From contig NZ_JFZG01000027.1 in the NCBI RefSeq assembly GCF_000607165.1, positions 1-64,000 of the forward strand: a DNA stretch of 64,000 bases. Reading direction: 5' to 3'. The stretch is from Ralstonia pickettii (GTDB lineage: Bacteria; Pseudomonadota; Gammaproteobacteria; Burkholderiales; Burkholderiaceae). The notes under the pieces are model-generated. The model was not told the origin of the DNA. It saw only the letters and a list, made by a program, of their open reading frames with translations, and made no database searches. Below, one piece after another: positions 8,753 to 17,721 of the stretch. The translations under genes were made by a program, and so were the position numbers. The first letter of the stretch is position 1. Every line of letters starts with the position of its first letter.

Positions 8753-9715
8753 TCAGCGCTTTTCCGTCAGGAACTTGCCTTCCGGGCCGACGACGTTTTT
8801 CTGCCGGCGTGTGTTGCCGTCAATGCCACCGTCGATGGCCCACTCAGCAAACACAGTCGGGCCGGGCTCGAAATCGCGCGGCTGCCAGTCGGCGTCCAGT
8901 TGGTCTTCGTCGGCGTAATACTCGATCAGGCCGCCGGCGGGGTTCTTGAAGTACCAGAAGTACGCCGACGAAATCGGATGACGGCCAGGGCCCAGTTGCG
9001 TGTCCCATCCACAGCGCGACACATGCATGCCGCCGCCGAACACTTCATGGATGTCGCGCACGGTGAAGGCGACGTGGTTCAGTCCACTCTTGGCCTGCGG
9101 CGTTTGCAGCAGGAACAGGTCATGGTGACCACCTTCCGGCTCGCAGCGCAAGAACGCACCCCGACCCGGATAGTGGTCGGACGGCACAAAGCCGAGCTTG
9201 TCGATGTAGAAGCGCTCGGTGGCAGCCACGTCTTTCACGAAGAACACCACGTGACCCACTTCAATGGGCGTGGCACGTTCATAGATCGGGCTGGGTTGAT
9301 TGCGGCGTGGCTTGTCCGTCCAGGTGTTCATCTCAGCGCATTGCACGTCGATATCGCGCTTGGTGGTCAGTTGCACACGCACTGCCAAGCCGTTCGGGTC
9401 GGTGCAACCAACGCGGCCGTCGGCGTAGACGTAGCCGGGCTGGTCGGCCAACTTGTCGACCAGACGGTCGAGTACAGCTTGCGAATCGGCGCCCCAGATC
9501 ACTTCGCGCAGCGTCGGGCCGGCTTCCATGGCGGGCGGCAGCGTGGCATCGTCGCTGCGCTTGACCCGCACGCGGCAGCCGTTAAGCGTTTCGAACAGCA
9601 GGCCGCTGGCGTCTTCCGATTGCAAGGTCAGCCCCCAATCCTGGAAGAACTGCTTGCAGGCGGCGAGGTCGTCGGCACCGTAGACGATTTCGTCGATGCC
9701 TCGAATCGTGTTCAT
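8753..9715 (-). CDS. VOC-family extradiol-type dioxygenase
   Basis: This 320-aa protein is a two-module vicinal-oxygen-chelate protein of type I extradiol dioxygenase length. The second module keeps the three Fe(II) ligands in the expected positions: H155 (EVGHVVFF), H214 (GLNHVAFTV) and E265 (GLIEYYAD). It therefore probably cleaves a catechol-like ring next to the hydroxyls. Two ATGs lie six bases apart; the one at 9715 is chosen because AGGAG is then six bases upstream. It sits between the aldehyde dehydrogenase and reductase genes. The exact diol substrate is unknown. Confidence 0.78.
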   Translation of the reverse strand: MNTIRGIDEIVYGADDLAACKQFFQDWGLTLQSEDASGLLFETLNGCRVRVKRSDDATLPPAMEAGPTLREVIWGADSQAVLDRLVDKLADQPGYVYADGRVGCTDPNGLAVRVQLTTKRDIDVQCAEMNTWTDKPRRNQPSPIYERATPIEVGHVVFFVKDVAATERFYIDKLGFVPSDHYPGRGAFLRCEPEGGHHDLFLLQTPQAKSGLNHVAFTVRDIHEVFGGGMHVSRCGWDTQLGPGRHPISSAYFWYFKNPAGGLIEYYADEDQLDADWQPRDFEPGPTVFAEWAIDGGIDGNTRRQKNVVGPEGKFLTEKR

Positions 9716-9750
9716 CTTCATCTCCTGTGGTCCGGGCGTTTGCTTCGGCT

Positions 9751-11253
9751 TCAGTTGGCGTTGGCCCAGGCCAGCGGTTGTTCGTTCAGGCCCCAGTAGA
9801 GGCTCTTCTGCTCCATGTACTGCAGGATGCCGAGGCGACCCTTCTCGCGGCCCAGGCCGCTGTCGCGCCAGCCGCCAAACGGCGTCGAAATCGAGAACTG
9901 CTTGTACGTGTTGATCCACACGTTGCCGGCTTGCACCGCGCGGCCAATGCGCCACGCGCGCTTGTAGTCGCGTGTCCAGATGCCGGCAGCCAGCGCGTAC
10001 ACGCTGTCGTTGGCTTGTTCGATCAGTTCGTCTTCATCGTCGAACGGCATGGCAACGAGCACGGGGCCGAAGATCTCTTCCTGGCAAATGCGTGCGCTGT
10101 TGGTAAGACCTTCGATGATGGTCGGCGTGTAGAAGTAGCCCGACTCGCAGCCCGCGATTTCCGGGCGCAAGCCTCCCGTGCGCAGATGGCCGCCCTCTTG
10201 CACGCCCATCGCCACGTACGACTCGATCGTCTCGCGGTGGCGATCGGTGATCAGCGGGCCCATCTGCGTGGATTCATCGGCCGGATTGCCAACACGCAGG
10301 CGTGCTGCGGCTGCGGCCAGGCGATCCATGAACGGCTCGTACAAGGAACGCGCCACAAACAGGCGCGAACCAGCGATGCACGACTCGCCCGACGAGCTGA
10401 AGATGCCGTACAGCACGCCATTGACCGCATGGTCGAGATCAGCATCCTCAAACACCATCGTCGGCGACTTTCCGCCAAGTTCGAGCGACACCGGCATCAT
10501 CTTGTCGGCTGCAATGTGCGCGATGTGGCGGCCGGTGTTCGTGCCGCCCGTGAACGACACGCGACGCACCAGCGGATGCTTCGTGATCGCATCGCCAATG
10601 ACGGAGCCCTTGCCGGGCAGCACGCTGATCATGCCCTTGGGCACGCCCGCCTCTTCGCAAATAGCGGCGAGTTCCAGCGCCATCAGCGGCGTGACTTCGG
10701 CCGGTTTGACGACGACGGCATTGCCTGCGGCCAGCGCGGGCGCCATCTTCTGCGCTTCGCTGGCAATCGGCGAATTCCATGGCGTGATGGCGGCCACCAC
10801 GCCCATGGGCTCATGCACGCTCATCGTCAGGCAATCGCCACGCGCGGGCGTGAGCGATTCCTCCAGCGTCTCGCATGCGGCTCCGAAGAACTGGAACGTG
10901 GCCGCAGCGCTTGCCACCAGGGCTCGCGTCTCGTTGATCGGCTTGCCGTTGTCCAGGCGCTGGCGTTGGGCTAGCGCTTCGCTGCGCGAGCGGATCAGTT
11001 CGGCCACGCGGTACAGAACGGCGGCGCGCTCGTGCGGCTTGCGCTTCGCCCAGCCGCTGGAAAGGAAGGCGCGGTAGGCACCGGCCACGGCTTCTTCCAC
11101 GTCGGCGACGCTTGCGGCGTTGAGTTCGGCCACCACTTCGCCCGTGGCGGGGTAACGCGTGACATAGCGCTCACCAGTGCCAAGGCGCCATTCGCCTGCG
11201 ATGCAGATGGGCAGCAAGGACGTTGCGGTTGTGTTAAGGGTAGAGACAGTCAT
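9751..11253 (-). CDS. NAD(P)-dependent aldehyde dehydrogenase
   Basis: The 500-aa enzyme has all the hallmarks of the ALDH superfamily: TPWNSP around residue 158, VVKPAEVTP, FTGGT, catalytic Glu258 in LELGGKSP and catalytic Cys292 in SSGESCIAGSR. It would oxidise a semialdehyde to the acid. In this cluster the natural substrate is a ring-cleavage semialdehyde or a side-chain aldehyde released by the ThDP enzyme. It follows the aspartate-dehydrogenase-like gene by 16 bp. Start at 11253 matches family length. Confidence 0.88.
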   Translation of the reverse strand: MTVSTLNTTATSLLPICIAGEWRLGTGERYVTRYPATGEVVAELNAASVADVEEAVAGAYRAFLSSGWAKRKPHERAAVLYRVAELIRSRSEALAQRQRLDNGKPINETRALVASAAATFQFFGAACETLEESLTPARGDCLTMSVHEPMGVVAAITPWNSPIASEAQKMAPALAAGNAVVVKPAEVTPLMALELAAICEEAGVPKGMISVLPGKGSVIGDAITKHPLVRRVSFTGGTNTGRHIAHIAADKMMPVSLELGGKSPTMVFEDADLDHAVNGVLYGIFSSSGESCIAGSRLFVARSLYEPFMDRLAAAAARLRVGNPADESTQMGPLITDRHRETIESYVAMGVQEGGHLRTGGLRPEIAGCESGYFYTPTIIEGLTNSARICQEEIFGPVLVAMPFDDEDELIEQANDSVYALAAGIWTRDYKRAWRIGRAVQAGNVWINTYKQFSISTPFGGWRDSGLGREKGRLGILQYMEQKSLYWGLNEQPLAWANAN

Positions 11254-11269
11254 GGCGCAATGGGCTCGC

Positions 11270-12073
11270 TCAAATCGAAACGGCGTGCGCCCGGTTGCCC
11301 AGCGCACGCACCACGCTGAACACCGTCAGCGCGGAAGTCTTGGGATTGGCCGCCAGCGGCTTGCCGCGCATCGTCAGCTCGAAGCCGCCAAAGGCACCGC
11401 GCGCCTCGACGTGATGGATGTTCTCGTCCACCGTCGGATCGGCAAGCAGCTTGACGTGCGTGTGCTCCAGCCCGAGGCCCGCCAACGACAATGTGGCGGC
11501 CACGTTGGCGTTTTTCGGGAACAGGCGTGCGGCTTCGCGGGCGTTGCCTTCGAAGATCACGGTCGGCTCGCTCAGCGCGTCGAGGTCAAACTGCTGCTCG
11601 GCCGGCGTGTCTTTCCAGGCGCGCGGCGGCTTGCGGCCGGTGTAGATCACGGCATCCAGCCCCCCGACACGCGCAGCGGCCAGTGCATCGATGGCGCCAA
11701 TGGCGCCCGACAGCAACTGCACTTGCGCGTTGCCACGCCGGGCCGCTGCCTCGAGCCGTTCGGCTACACCAGGTTCGGACAACGCACCCACCGATACCAC
11801 CAGGCAATCAATGCCCTGCTCCAACGCCGGCAACACATGTTCCTCAAGCGCGTCATGACCGGCGCATTCGACCAGCAGATCAGGATGCGCGTCGGCCGAC
11901 AGATGCGTCGTGACATGCGCATTCGGCGCGAACGGTGCGATAGCCTCGCGCGCCTTGTCCATCGCGTGCTCGGGCACGATCACGGCGTCAAAGCAGACAT
12001 CCGGATCGCTCTTGAGCAATTCCAGAACGCCCTGCCCGATCGCTCCGCACCCGACCATCGATACATGCAGCAT
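11270..12073 (-). CDS. L-aspartate dehydrogenase family protein
   Basis: The 267-aa protein has an N-terminal Rossmann motif (SMVGCGAIGQGV) and a C-terminal half typical of NadX-type aspartate dehydrogenases (VAATLSLAGLG, GAFGGFELTMRGKPLAANPKTS). The family interconverts aspartate and iminoaspartate/oxaloacetate with NAD(P)H, and some members act on other imino acids. Here it is locked in an aromatic catabolic run rather than beside nadA/nadC, so it may handle a nitrogen-containing or oxo-acid intermediate; that is inference. AAGGAG lies upstream of the start at 12073. Confidence 0.75.
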   Translation of the reverse strand: MLHVSMVGCGAIGQGVLELLKSDPDVCFDAVIVPEHAMDKAREAIAPFAPNAHVTTHLSADAHPDLLVECAGHDALEEHVLPALEQGIDCLVVSVGALSEPGVAERLEAAARRGNAQVQLLSGAIGAIDALAAARVGGLDAVIYTGRKPPRAWKDTPAEQQFDLDALSEPTVIFEGNAREAARLFPKNANVAATLSLAGLGLEHTHVKLLADPTVDENIHHVEARGAFGGFELTMRGKPLAANPKTSALTVFSVVRALGNRAHAVSI

Positions 12074-12105
12074 GTCCGGCTCCTTGAATTGGCTCGATCG
12101 CAGGT

Positions 12106-13833
12106 TCACGCCACCACCGTCGTACGCTCGGCGGCGCGTTCGCCCTGGCCATCCTTGGCCTGTTGATTGACGGGCGGGCCCGCAAAGATGGTCTTGAAGC
12201 TGCCGATGGAGAGCATGTCGATCTCCATCAGGAACGGCCCTTCACCGCTGGTGGCCTCATTCAACGCGCTGCCCACGTCGGCTAGATCCGATACGCGGCG
12301 ATGGCGCAACTGCAGCGACTGCGCGAGTGCCGCGTAGTCCGGCGTATGCAGATCCACGTAGTGGCGGCGGCCGCCGTACTGCGCGTCCTGGATGTTCTTG
12401 ATGACGCCGTAGCCCTTGTCGTTCATCAGCACGATGACGAGGTTGGCGCGCTCCTGCACGGCGGTCGCCAGCTCACCGAGGTTCAGGATGAAGCCGCCGT
12501 CACCGGCCAGACAGAACGTGGTCTTGCCCGATCCGGTTGCGGCCGAGCCGATGGCCGCTCCAATGCCCATCGCCAAACCCTGGCCGATACCGCCACCCAG
12601 TGCATGCACGCCGGCACGCGAATCGAAAATACGCAGCTGACGATTGCCCCACGTGCTGTTCGACACCGTCACGTCGCGCACCCAGTTGAACTCGCGCCCC
12701 ACCGCGGCTTGCAATGCCTCCACCAGCTTTGCGTACGGGCCGAGGCCATCAATCAGCCCGCGCACCGCCGTCTCGTGTGCGGCGCGCAAGTCGGTGGCGA
12801 ATGCCGCATCGGTCTGCATCTTCTTTTCCAGTCGATCCGCCAGGCCATCCAGCGCGAGGGCCGAATCACCGCATACGAAATAGTCGCTGGCGTAACAACG
12901 GCCTTCTGCCGACGCATCTGCATCAATGCGGTACAGCGGGCGCGGTAGCTTCAGTTCGTACTTGAGCGTTTCGTTGCCGCGCAGGCGCGAGCCGACCACG
13001 ACCATCGCATCGCACGTCTGATAGAACGCTTCGACCGGCTTGTGCAGGTTGAAGGCGCCCAGCGAACGCGGGTCATCTTCCGGAACAATGCCGCGGCCCT
13101 GCGTGCTGGTGACCACGCCAAAACCCAGATCCATCAGGCGCTTGACCTGCTTCGCAGCGTGGCGGGCGCCACCGCCCAGCCACAGCATCGGGCGGCGCGC
13201 GCGCGACAGGCGTTCAGCGAGTTCGTCCAGCGCGTGGGCCGACGGCACATGCTGCGGCACCTGCAGCGGGCGCAGGTCGTCCGGCATCGGGATCAGCGCG
13301 GCTTGAATATCGATGGGGATCTCCACGCTCACCGGGCCGGCCGGGGCCGTGAGCGCGGTCTGCACAGCCAGCTTCATCGTGCTGATAGCGGTGTCGGCAC
13401 TGCGCACGCGGAAGGCAGCCTTGGAAACGGCCTTGAGCATTGTGAGCTGGTCCGGTGCTTCGTGGATGTACGCGAGGCTCTGGTCCAGGTACGGCGTTTC
13501 GATCTGGCCCGTGATGTGCAACAACGGCGTGCCTGCGGTCAATGCTTCAACCATGGCACCTGCCGCATTGCCGGCAGCAGTACCTGTGCTTGTCAGGCAA
13601 ACGCCCAGGGTGCCCGTGGTACGGGCATAGGCATCGGCCATGTTGGTGCCGCCGGCTTCGCCGCGCGCCATGATGAAGCGGATCTTGCCGCGCTCGCCCA
13701 TCGCATCCAGGATGGGCATGTTGTGGATCGAGATGACGCCAAAGGCCGCCTTGACCTCGCAGGCCTCCAAGAAGGCTGCAATCGCGTGGCCCACCGTGAC
13801 CAGTTGTTGTTCCTGTTGTTGTCTATTAAGCAT
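12106..13833 (-). CDS. ThDP-dependent decarboxylase / acetolactate-synthase-like enzyme
   Basis: The 575-aa protein has the three-domain layout of the acetolactate synthase and benzoylformate decarboxylase family. The N-terminal domain has the activating Glu59 in ARGEAGGTNMADAYAR; the C-terminal domain has the ThDP/Mg motif beginning AGDGGFILNLGEL and ending LMNDKGYG. It would decarboxylate or ligate a 2-oxo acid. The ATG lies inside the end of the SDR gene (8-nt overlap, ATGCTTAA), implying translational coupling. No small regulatory subunit is adjacent, so a biosynthetic acetolactate synthase role is unlikely. Confidence 0.8.
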   Translation of the reverse strand: MLNRQQQEQQLVTVGHAIAAFLEACEVKAAFGVISIHNMPILDAMGERGKIRFIMARGEAGGTNMADAYARTTGTLGVCLTSTGTAAGNAAGAMVEALTAGTPLLHITGQIETPYLDQSLAYIHEAPDQLTMLKAVSKAAFRVRSADTAISTMKLAVQTALTAPAGPVSVEIPIDIQAALIPMPDDLRPLQVPQHVPSAHALDELAERLSRARRPMLWLGGGARHAAKQVKRLMDLGFGVVTSTQGRGIVPEDDPRSLGAFNLHKPVEAFYQTCDAMVVVGSRLRGNETLKYELKLPRPLYRIDADASAEGRCYASDYFVCGDSALALDGLADRLEKKMQTDAAFATDLRAAHETAVRGLIDGLGPYAKLVEALQAAVGREFNWVRDVTVSNSTWGNRQLRIFDSRAGVHALGGGIGQGLAMGIGAAIGSAATGSGKTTFCLAGDGGFILNLGELATAVQERANLVIVLMNDKGYGVIKNIQDAQYGGRRHYVDLHTPDYAALAQSLQLRHRRVSDLADVGSALNEATSGEGPFLMEIDMLSIGSFKTIFAGPPVNQQAKDGQGERAAERTTVVA

Positions 13834-14635
13834 GACGGGAGTGTCCTCCGGAGATATCGATGTGGCTGCCCGTGGTGTACGAAGACAACGGCGAGGCAAG
13901 GAACAGAATGGCGCGGGCTGCTTCTTCCGGCAGGCCCAGGCGTCCAAGGGGAATATGTTTTTGCGCGGCTAGGCGGCGCGTCCACGCGGCCCAGTCGAGA
14001 TGGCGATCCTCTTCGGGGCGAGCTTCGAAGCGGCGGCGCCATTGGCCGGACTCGACCAGCCCGATCAGGATGCCGTTGACACGCACGCCCTTCAGTGCAA
14101 ATTCAGTCGCCATCGAGCGCACCAGGTTGAGCACACCTGCACGCGCGGCCGAGGTGGCCACCATGTGCGGCTCGGGCTGCTGCGCCAACAGCGAATTCAC
14201 GCAGACGATCGCGCCGTGCTCCGAGCGTTCCAGTTGCGGCATGAAAGCGCGCGTGGGGTGAATCACGGAGAAGAACTTGAGATGCAGCTCCTGCGTCCAC
14301 GCGGCATCGTCGGTATCGGCAAACGTCGAGACACGGCCCTGGCCGGCGTTGTTGACCAGCATGTCTACCGGGCCGAGCGCCTGCTCTACGGCATCGGCAA
14401 AGGCAGCGGTCTGCGCGGCGTCGAGCACGTCGCAGGTTGCGGCGAACAGCGTGGCGTTCGGGAAGCGGCTGCGCAGGGCTTGCTCGGCTTGTGCGAGACG
14501 TTCTGCATTGCGGCCGCACAGCGCCACGGCGGCACCAGCTTCCAGCAGCAGTTCAACGGTGGCCAGGCCGATACCGGAGGAGCCCCCGGTCACGACAGCG
14601 GTCTTGCCAGTCAAGTCGATCATCGGCATGGTCAT
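13826..14635 (-). CDS. SDR-family protein with altered catalytic residues
   Basis: The 269-aa protein has the SDR cofactor motif TGGSSGIG (residues 16-23) and NNAG (95-98). Ser148 is in place, but the catalytic Tyr and Lys are replaced: the Y-x-x-x-K position reads T-S-A-A-R (T161, R165). It may therefore be a non-classical reductase, an isomerase/hydrolase-like relative or a structural partner. The gene overlaps the IclR gene by 4 nt upstream and the ThDP gene by 8 nt downstream, so production is coupled to both. Confidence 0.8.
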   Translation of the reverse strand: MTMPMIDLTGKTAVVTGGSSGIGLATVELLLEAGAAVALCGRNAERLAQAEQALRSRFPNATLFAATCDVLDAAQTAAFADAVEQALGPVDMLVNNAGQGRVSTFADTDDAAWTQELHLKFFSVIHPTRAFMPQLERSEHGAIVCVNSLLAQQPEPHMVATSAARAGVLNLVRSMATEFALKGVRVNGILIGLVESGQWRRRFEARPEEDRHLDWAAWTRRLAAQKHIPLGRLGLPEEAARAILFLASPLSSYTTGSHIDISGGHSRHA

Positions 14636-15459
14636 TCCCGGAACAGGTTGACGACCTTGCCGCTGGCGGGACGGTAGTCCAGCAAGTAAGACAGCTCGCC
14701 GGCAGCGGCGCGCACCTTGTCGATCATCAGATCGAGTTGTGCCGCCTCAATGCGCGGCGACGGAATGGTCGTGCCAAGCGCTGCCACCACCTTGCCTGCG
14801 CGGTCCAGCACCGGCGCAGCAATCGTCGAGATGTTGGCTTCGAAGAAACCTTCCTGCAGCACGTAGCCGTGTTCGCGGTCACGCTGGACCATCTCAAACA
14901 GCTCTTCCACCGTGCGCGGCGTGTTGGCGGAGAACACCTCCAGTTGCGGCTCCGGATAAAGCTGGCGCAATTCCGCCAGCGACAGGTCTGCCAGCAGCAC
15001 ACGACCCAGCACCGTGGCATGTGCCGGCAGGCGCGTGCCAACATTCACCGAGCTGGTGAACGGCGTGGGAGCAACCGACTTCGCCACGTAGACGATCGAG
15101 CGGCCATCGCGCACGACGAGGTTGCACGGATAGTGAATGTCGTCGCGCAGGCGGTCCAGCAGCGGACGGCCCAGCTCGGTCAATTCCAGCGAGGCGAGAT
15201 ACTCAAAGCCCAGGCGCAACACCGCCATGCCGAGACGGAAATCGCGGCCGCCATCCACGCGCTCAATGAAGCCCATGACTTCGAGCGTCGTCAGCAGGCG
15301 GAATACCGTCGAACGCGGCACCTTCAGCCGGCGGGCCAACTCCGGCGCCGACAGGACGCGGTCTTTGTGGCTGAATTCGCACAGGAGGCGCAGGCCGCGT
15401 TCGAGGCCCGGCACGATGTACTTTTCCTGCACGTCTTCTGGAATGAGGTCGTTGCTCAT
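14632..15459 (-). CDS. IclR-family transcriptional regulator of the catabolic run
   Basis: The 275-aa protein has an N-terminal winged HTH (about residues 20-75; LSAPELARRLKVPRSTVFRL) and the C-terminal IclR effector domain (LPAHATVLGRVLLA, ISTIAAPVLDRAGKVVAALG). IclR regulators of this type sense aromatic acids and act on nearby operons. The gene is embedded within the run, 12 bp after the hydrolase gene and overlapping the next SDR by 4 nt. Likely targets are the palindromes at 7690-7705 and 19185-19209. Confidence 0.88.
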   Translation of the reverse strand: MSNDLIPEDVQEKYIVPGLERGLRLLCEFSHKDRVLSAPELARRLKVPRSTVFRLLTTLEVMGFIERVDGGRDFRLGMAVLRLGFEYLASLELTELGRPLLDRLRDDIHYPCNLVVRDGRSIVYVAKSVAPTPFTSSVNVGTRLPAHATVLGRVLLADLSLAELRQLYPEPQLEVFSANTPRTVEELFEMVQRDREHGYVLQEGFFEANISTIAAPVLDRAGKVVAALGTTIPSPRIEAAQLDLMIDKVRAAAGELSYLLDYRPASGKVVNLFRE

Positions 15460-15471
15460 ACGTCTTGGCGC

Positions 15472-16374
15472 TTAGGCGTTTTGAGATTGGGAGAGAACGG
15501 CGTGTTCGATCCAGCCTGCGACAGCGTCAGGCGCATCGATATAGGAGGCATGCCCCGCAGACAGTACGAGCGCAAATGGCAGACCGAACGTCTTGGCCAG
15601 CGCTTCGCAGCCTTGCGGCGGCGTGATTTCGTCCACATCGCCGCACGCGATCTGTGCCGGCGTCGATGCGGGGCGTTTGCGCAGATAGGCGCTGATGTCG
15701 TCGCCGCTGAGCATCGCCACGGCCTGGCGGTAACCGCCATCGTTGAGACGCTTCATGTTCCAGCGCACCCAGGCGCGCTCTTCGTCGGAGGCATTCGGAC
15801 GCAGCAGGTGCGCGTGGCGCGACTCCGCCATGCCGTCGATGCCGAGCTGGTCCAGCGTTGCAAGACGCTGCGCTTGCACGGCGCGCGACTTGTCTTCCTG
15901 CCCCGGCTGGCCGTAGCCCTGTGCTGGGTTCAACAGCAGCAGGCACTTCGGCTGCATCGCGGTTGGCGCGGCAGCCACATATGCCGATGCCATCAACGCC
16001 CCCAGCGAGTGGCCGACGATCGCATCCGGCGTCACATGCAGCGCAGCCAGCCATGCCTGCAACCGCACCGAGTAGTCGGCGGCGCACGGCGTAGCCTGTT
16101 CAAGCGGCGTGGAATGGCCGTAGCCCGGCGCGTCCCATGCCAGCACGCGCATGCTTTGCGAAAGCACCTGCGCACAAGGCAGCCATGACGCGGCGCTGGA
16201 ACTGATGCCGTGCAACAGCACCACCGCCGGCCCGCGCTCGCCCCATTGCCGATAGCCGATGCGATCGCCGCGCACATTGATCGCAACGCTACGTTCGGCA
16301 AACCCGTCGCCGAGCGCAGCAAGCGCATCGGCAACACGGAACGGATGGGTAGACATGACAGCCTGCACGCTCAT
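15472..16374 (-). CDS. Alpha/beta hydrolase, possible meta-cleavage product hydrolase
   Basis: The 300-aa protein has the oxyanion motif LLHGISSSAASW, nucleophile elbow GHSLGA with Ser123, an acidic loop (GDVDEITPP) and a C-terminal His in SAGHASYIDAP. These complete the Ser-Asp-His triad. In a cluster with an extradiol-type dioxygenase, a C-C bond hydrolase acting on the ring-cleavage product (BphD/MhpC role) is the natural inference, though an esterase is possible. It begins 5 bp after the cupin gene; a second in-frame ATG is at 16356. Confidence 0.8.
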   Translation of the reverse strand: MSVQAVMSTHPFRVADALAALGDGFAERSVAINVRGDRIGYRQWGERGPAVVLLHGISSSAASWLPCAQVLSQSMRVLAWDAPGYGHSTPLEQATPCAADYSVRLQAWLAALHVTPDAIVGHSLGALMASAYVAAAPTAMQPKCLLLLNPAQGYGQPGQEDKSRAVQAQRLATLDQLGIDGMAESRHAHLLRPNASDEERAWVRWNMKRLNDGGYRQAVAMLSGDDISAYLRKRPASTPAQIACGDVDEITPPQGCEALAKTFGLPFALVLSAGHASYIDAPDAVAGWIEHAVLSQSQNA

Positions 16375-16378
16375 AGCA

Positions 16379-16915
16379 TCAACGCTTGATCTTGGCGAGC
16401 GGGTGCTCGGGCGGGTACGTCGGCGTGATCGGCTTCTTGGCGCCCAGCATCACGCACATCAGCGCATCTTCATCACCGATGTTGATTTCTTCGCGGTACA
16501 CGCCGGGCGGCACCGAGACGAGGTCGCGATCGGTCAGGATGGTCTCGTAGCGCTCGCCGTCCTTCTCCAGCACCAGCTTGAGCTTGCCGCGAATGACGAA
16601 GAACACCTCTTCCACATCGGTGTGCAGGTGCGACGGGCCTTCGTGCCCAGCCGGAATCACCATGGTCGAAAACGTGAAGTGCTCCGCCGGCACGGTGTTG
16701 GTGTCGGCCGCCACGCCGGTGCCGCCCGTGCCGAGGTAGCGCATTTGCGCACGGCGGTATTTCGGGTCGTAGTCGGCCTGGAACTTGAGGGCGTCCCAGT
16801 CGTAGCGGCGGGTCGCGAAGCGCGCCACGCGGCTGTTCATCCAGTCTTCAAACGACGCGCCTTCCGGGCGGTCCCACGTGCGTTGCACTTGCTGTTGTTC
16901 GGAGAGATCGCTCAT
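16379..16915 (-). CDS. Cupin-domain protein
   Basis: The 178-aa protein contains one conserved cupin barrel in its second half: GPSHLHTDVEEVFFVIRGKL with metal-type ligands His, His and Glu, then a second motif around VSVPPGVYREEINIGDED. The N-terminal 60 residues are extended and basic/aromatic (RRYDWDALKFQADYD). Single cupins in catabolic operons are often dioxygenases, isomerases or decarboxylases, or bind the pathway ligand; which applies here is unclear. AGAGGT lies upstream of the start at 16915. Confidence 0.75.
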   Translation of the reverse strand: MSDLSEQQQVQRTWDRPEGASFEDWMNSRVARFATRRYDWDALKFQADYDPKYRRAQMRYLGTGGTGVAADTNTVPAEHFTFSTMVIPAGHEGPSHLHTDVEEVFFVIRGKLKLVLEKDGERYETILTDRDLVSVPPGVYREEINIGDEDALMCVMLGAKKPITPTYPPEHPLAKIKR

Positions 16916-16947
16916 CGAATACCTCTTCTGAATGGAGTGTGGATGCA

Positions 16948-17721
16948 TTACTGCATGACAAAACCGCCGTTGACGGCCAGCGTCTGGCCCGTCACGAATC
17001 GGGAAAGATCGGACAGCGCGAACAGCACGGCGCCGCAGACGTCGTCGGGCACCTGATCGCGCGAAATGGCGCGCTGGTCGCGGTACAGCGCATGGCGGTG
17101 TGCCGGCACGTATTCGGTGGCTTCCACCAGCGTCAGGCCCGGCGCGATGGCGTTGACGGTGATGCCGTCTGCGCCGCATTCACGCGCCAGGGACTTGGTC
17201 ATGCCGATGACGGCGCTCTTGCTGGCCACGTAAGCCAACAGGTTGGGCGCGCCCCACAGCGGTGTGTCCGACGACAAGTTGACGATCGCGCCGCGGCCCG
17301 ATGCCTTGAGTGCCGGCAGGCAGGCCGTCGTCATCAGCCAGGTGCCGCGCACGTTGACATTCATCACGCGGTCCCAGGTCTCGACGTCGATCGACGATGC
17401 GTCGCGCCCGCCCGAATTGGTGATGGCCGCGTTGTTGACGAGGCCGTCGAGCCCACCCAGAGCCTGCACAGCTGCCGCAGCGCACGCCTGAATGGAAGCC
17501 GGATCGCCAAGATCAAGCGCAAAGCCATGTGCGTCGAAGCCAGCCGCACGCAGTGCCGCGGCCTCTTCCTGCACGCGCTCGCCAAGAATGTCCGCCAGCG
17601 CAACCGCGCCGCCAGCTTCGGCAATCGACTTGGCAAACGCCAAACCCAACCCGCGCGCAGCGCCCGTCACGAGGACTTTGCGGCCAGCCAGCAGCCCGGC
17701 AGTTGGATTGCGCTCAAGCAT
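16948..17721 (-). CDS. SDR-family dehydrogenase, probable cis-dihydrodiol or alcohol dehydrogenase
   Basis: The 257-aa protein is a classical SDR: TGAARGLG cofactor loop (residues 19-26), NNAA, catalytic Ser in LSSDTP and intact YVASK active site. Its gene overlaps the end of the Rieske oxygenase gene by 8 nt, so the two are made together. That placement suggests it rearomatises the dihydrodiol formed by the oxygenase, giving the diol for the VOC dioxygenase. Substrate assignment is inference from position. Confidence 0.85.
   Translation of the reverse strand: MLERNPTAGLLAGRKVLVTGAARGLGLAFAKSIAEAGGAVALADILGERVQEEAAALRAAGFDAHGFALDLGDPASIQACAAAAVQALGGLDGLVNNAAITNSGGRDASSIDVETWDRVMNVNVRGTWLMTTACLPALKASGRGAIVNLSSDTPLWGAPNLLAYVASKSAVIGMTKSLARECGADGITVNAIAPGLTLVEATEYVPAHRHALYRDQRAISRDQVPDDVCGAVLFALSDLSRFVTGQTLAVNGGFVMQ

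Noticed and set aside
8051-9799. 582-codon plus-strand frame over the reductase and dioxygenase genes
   Set aside because: It spans two clear minus-strand genes with visible catalytic motifs; its translation is a compositionally odd shadow.
14437-16188. 583-codon plus-strand frame across SDR, IclR and hydrolase genes
   Set aside because: Shadow of three well-supported minus-strand genes; rich in Arg and His with no family signal.
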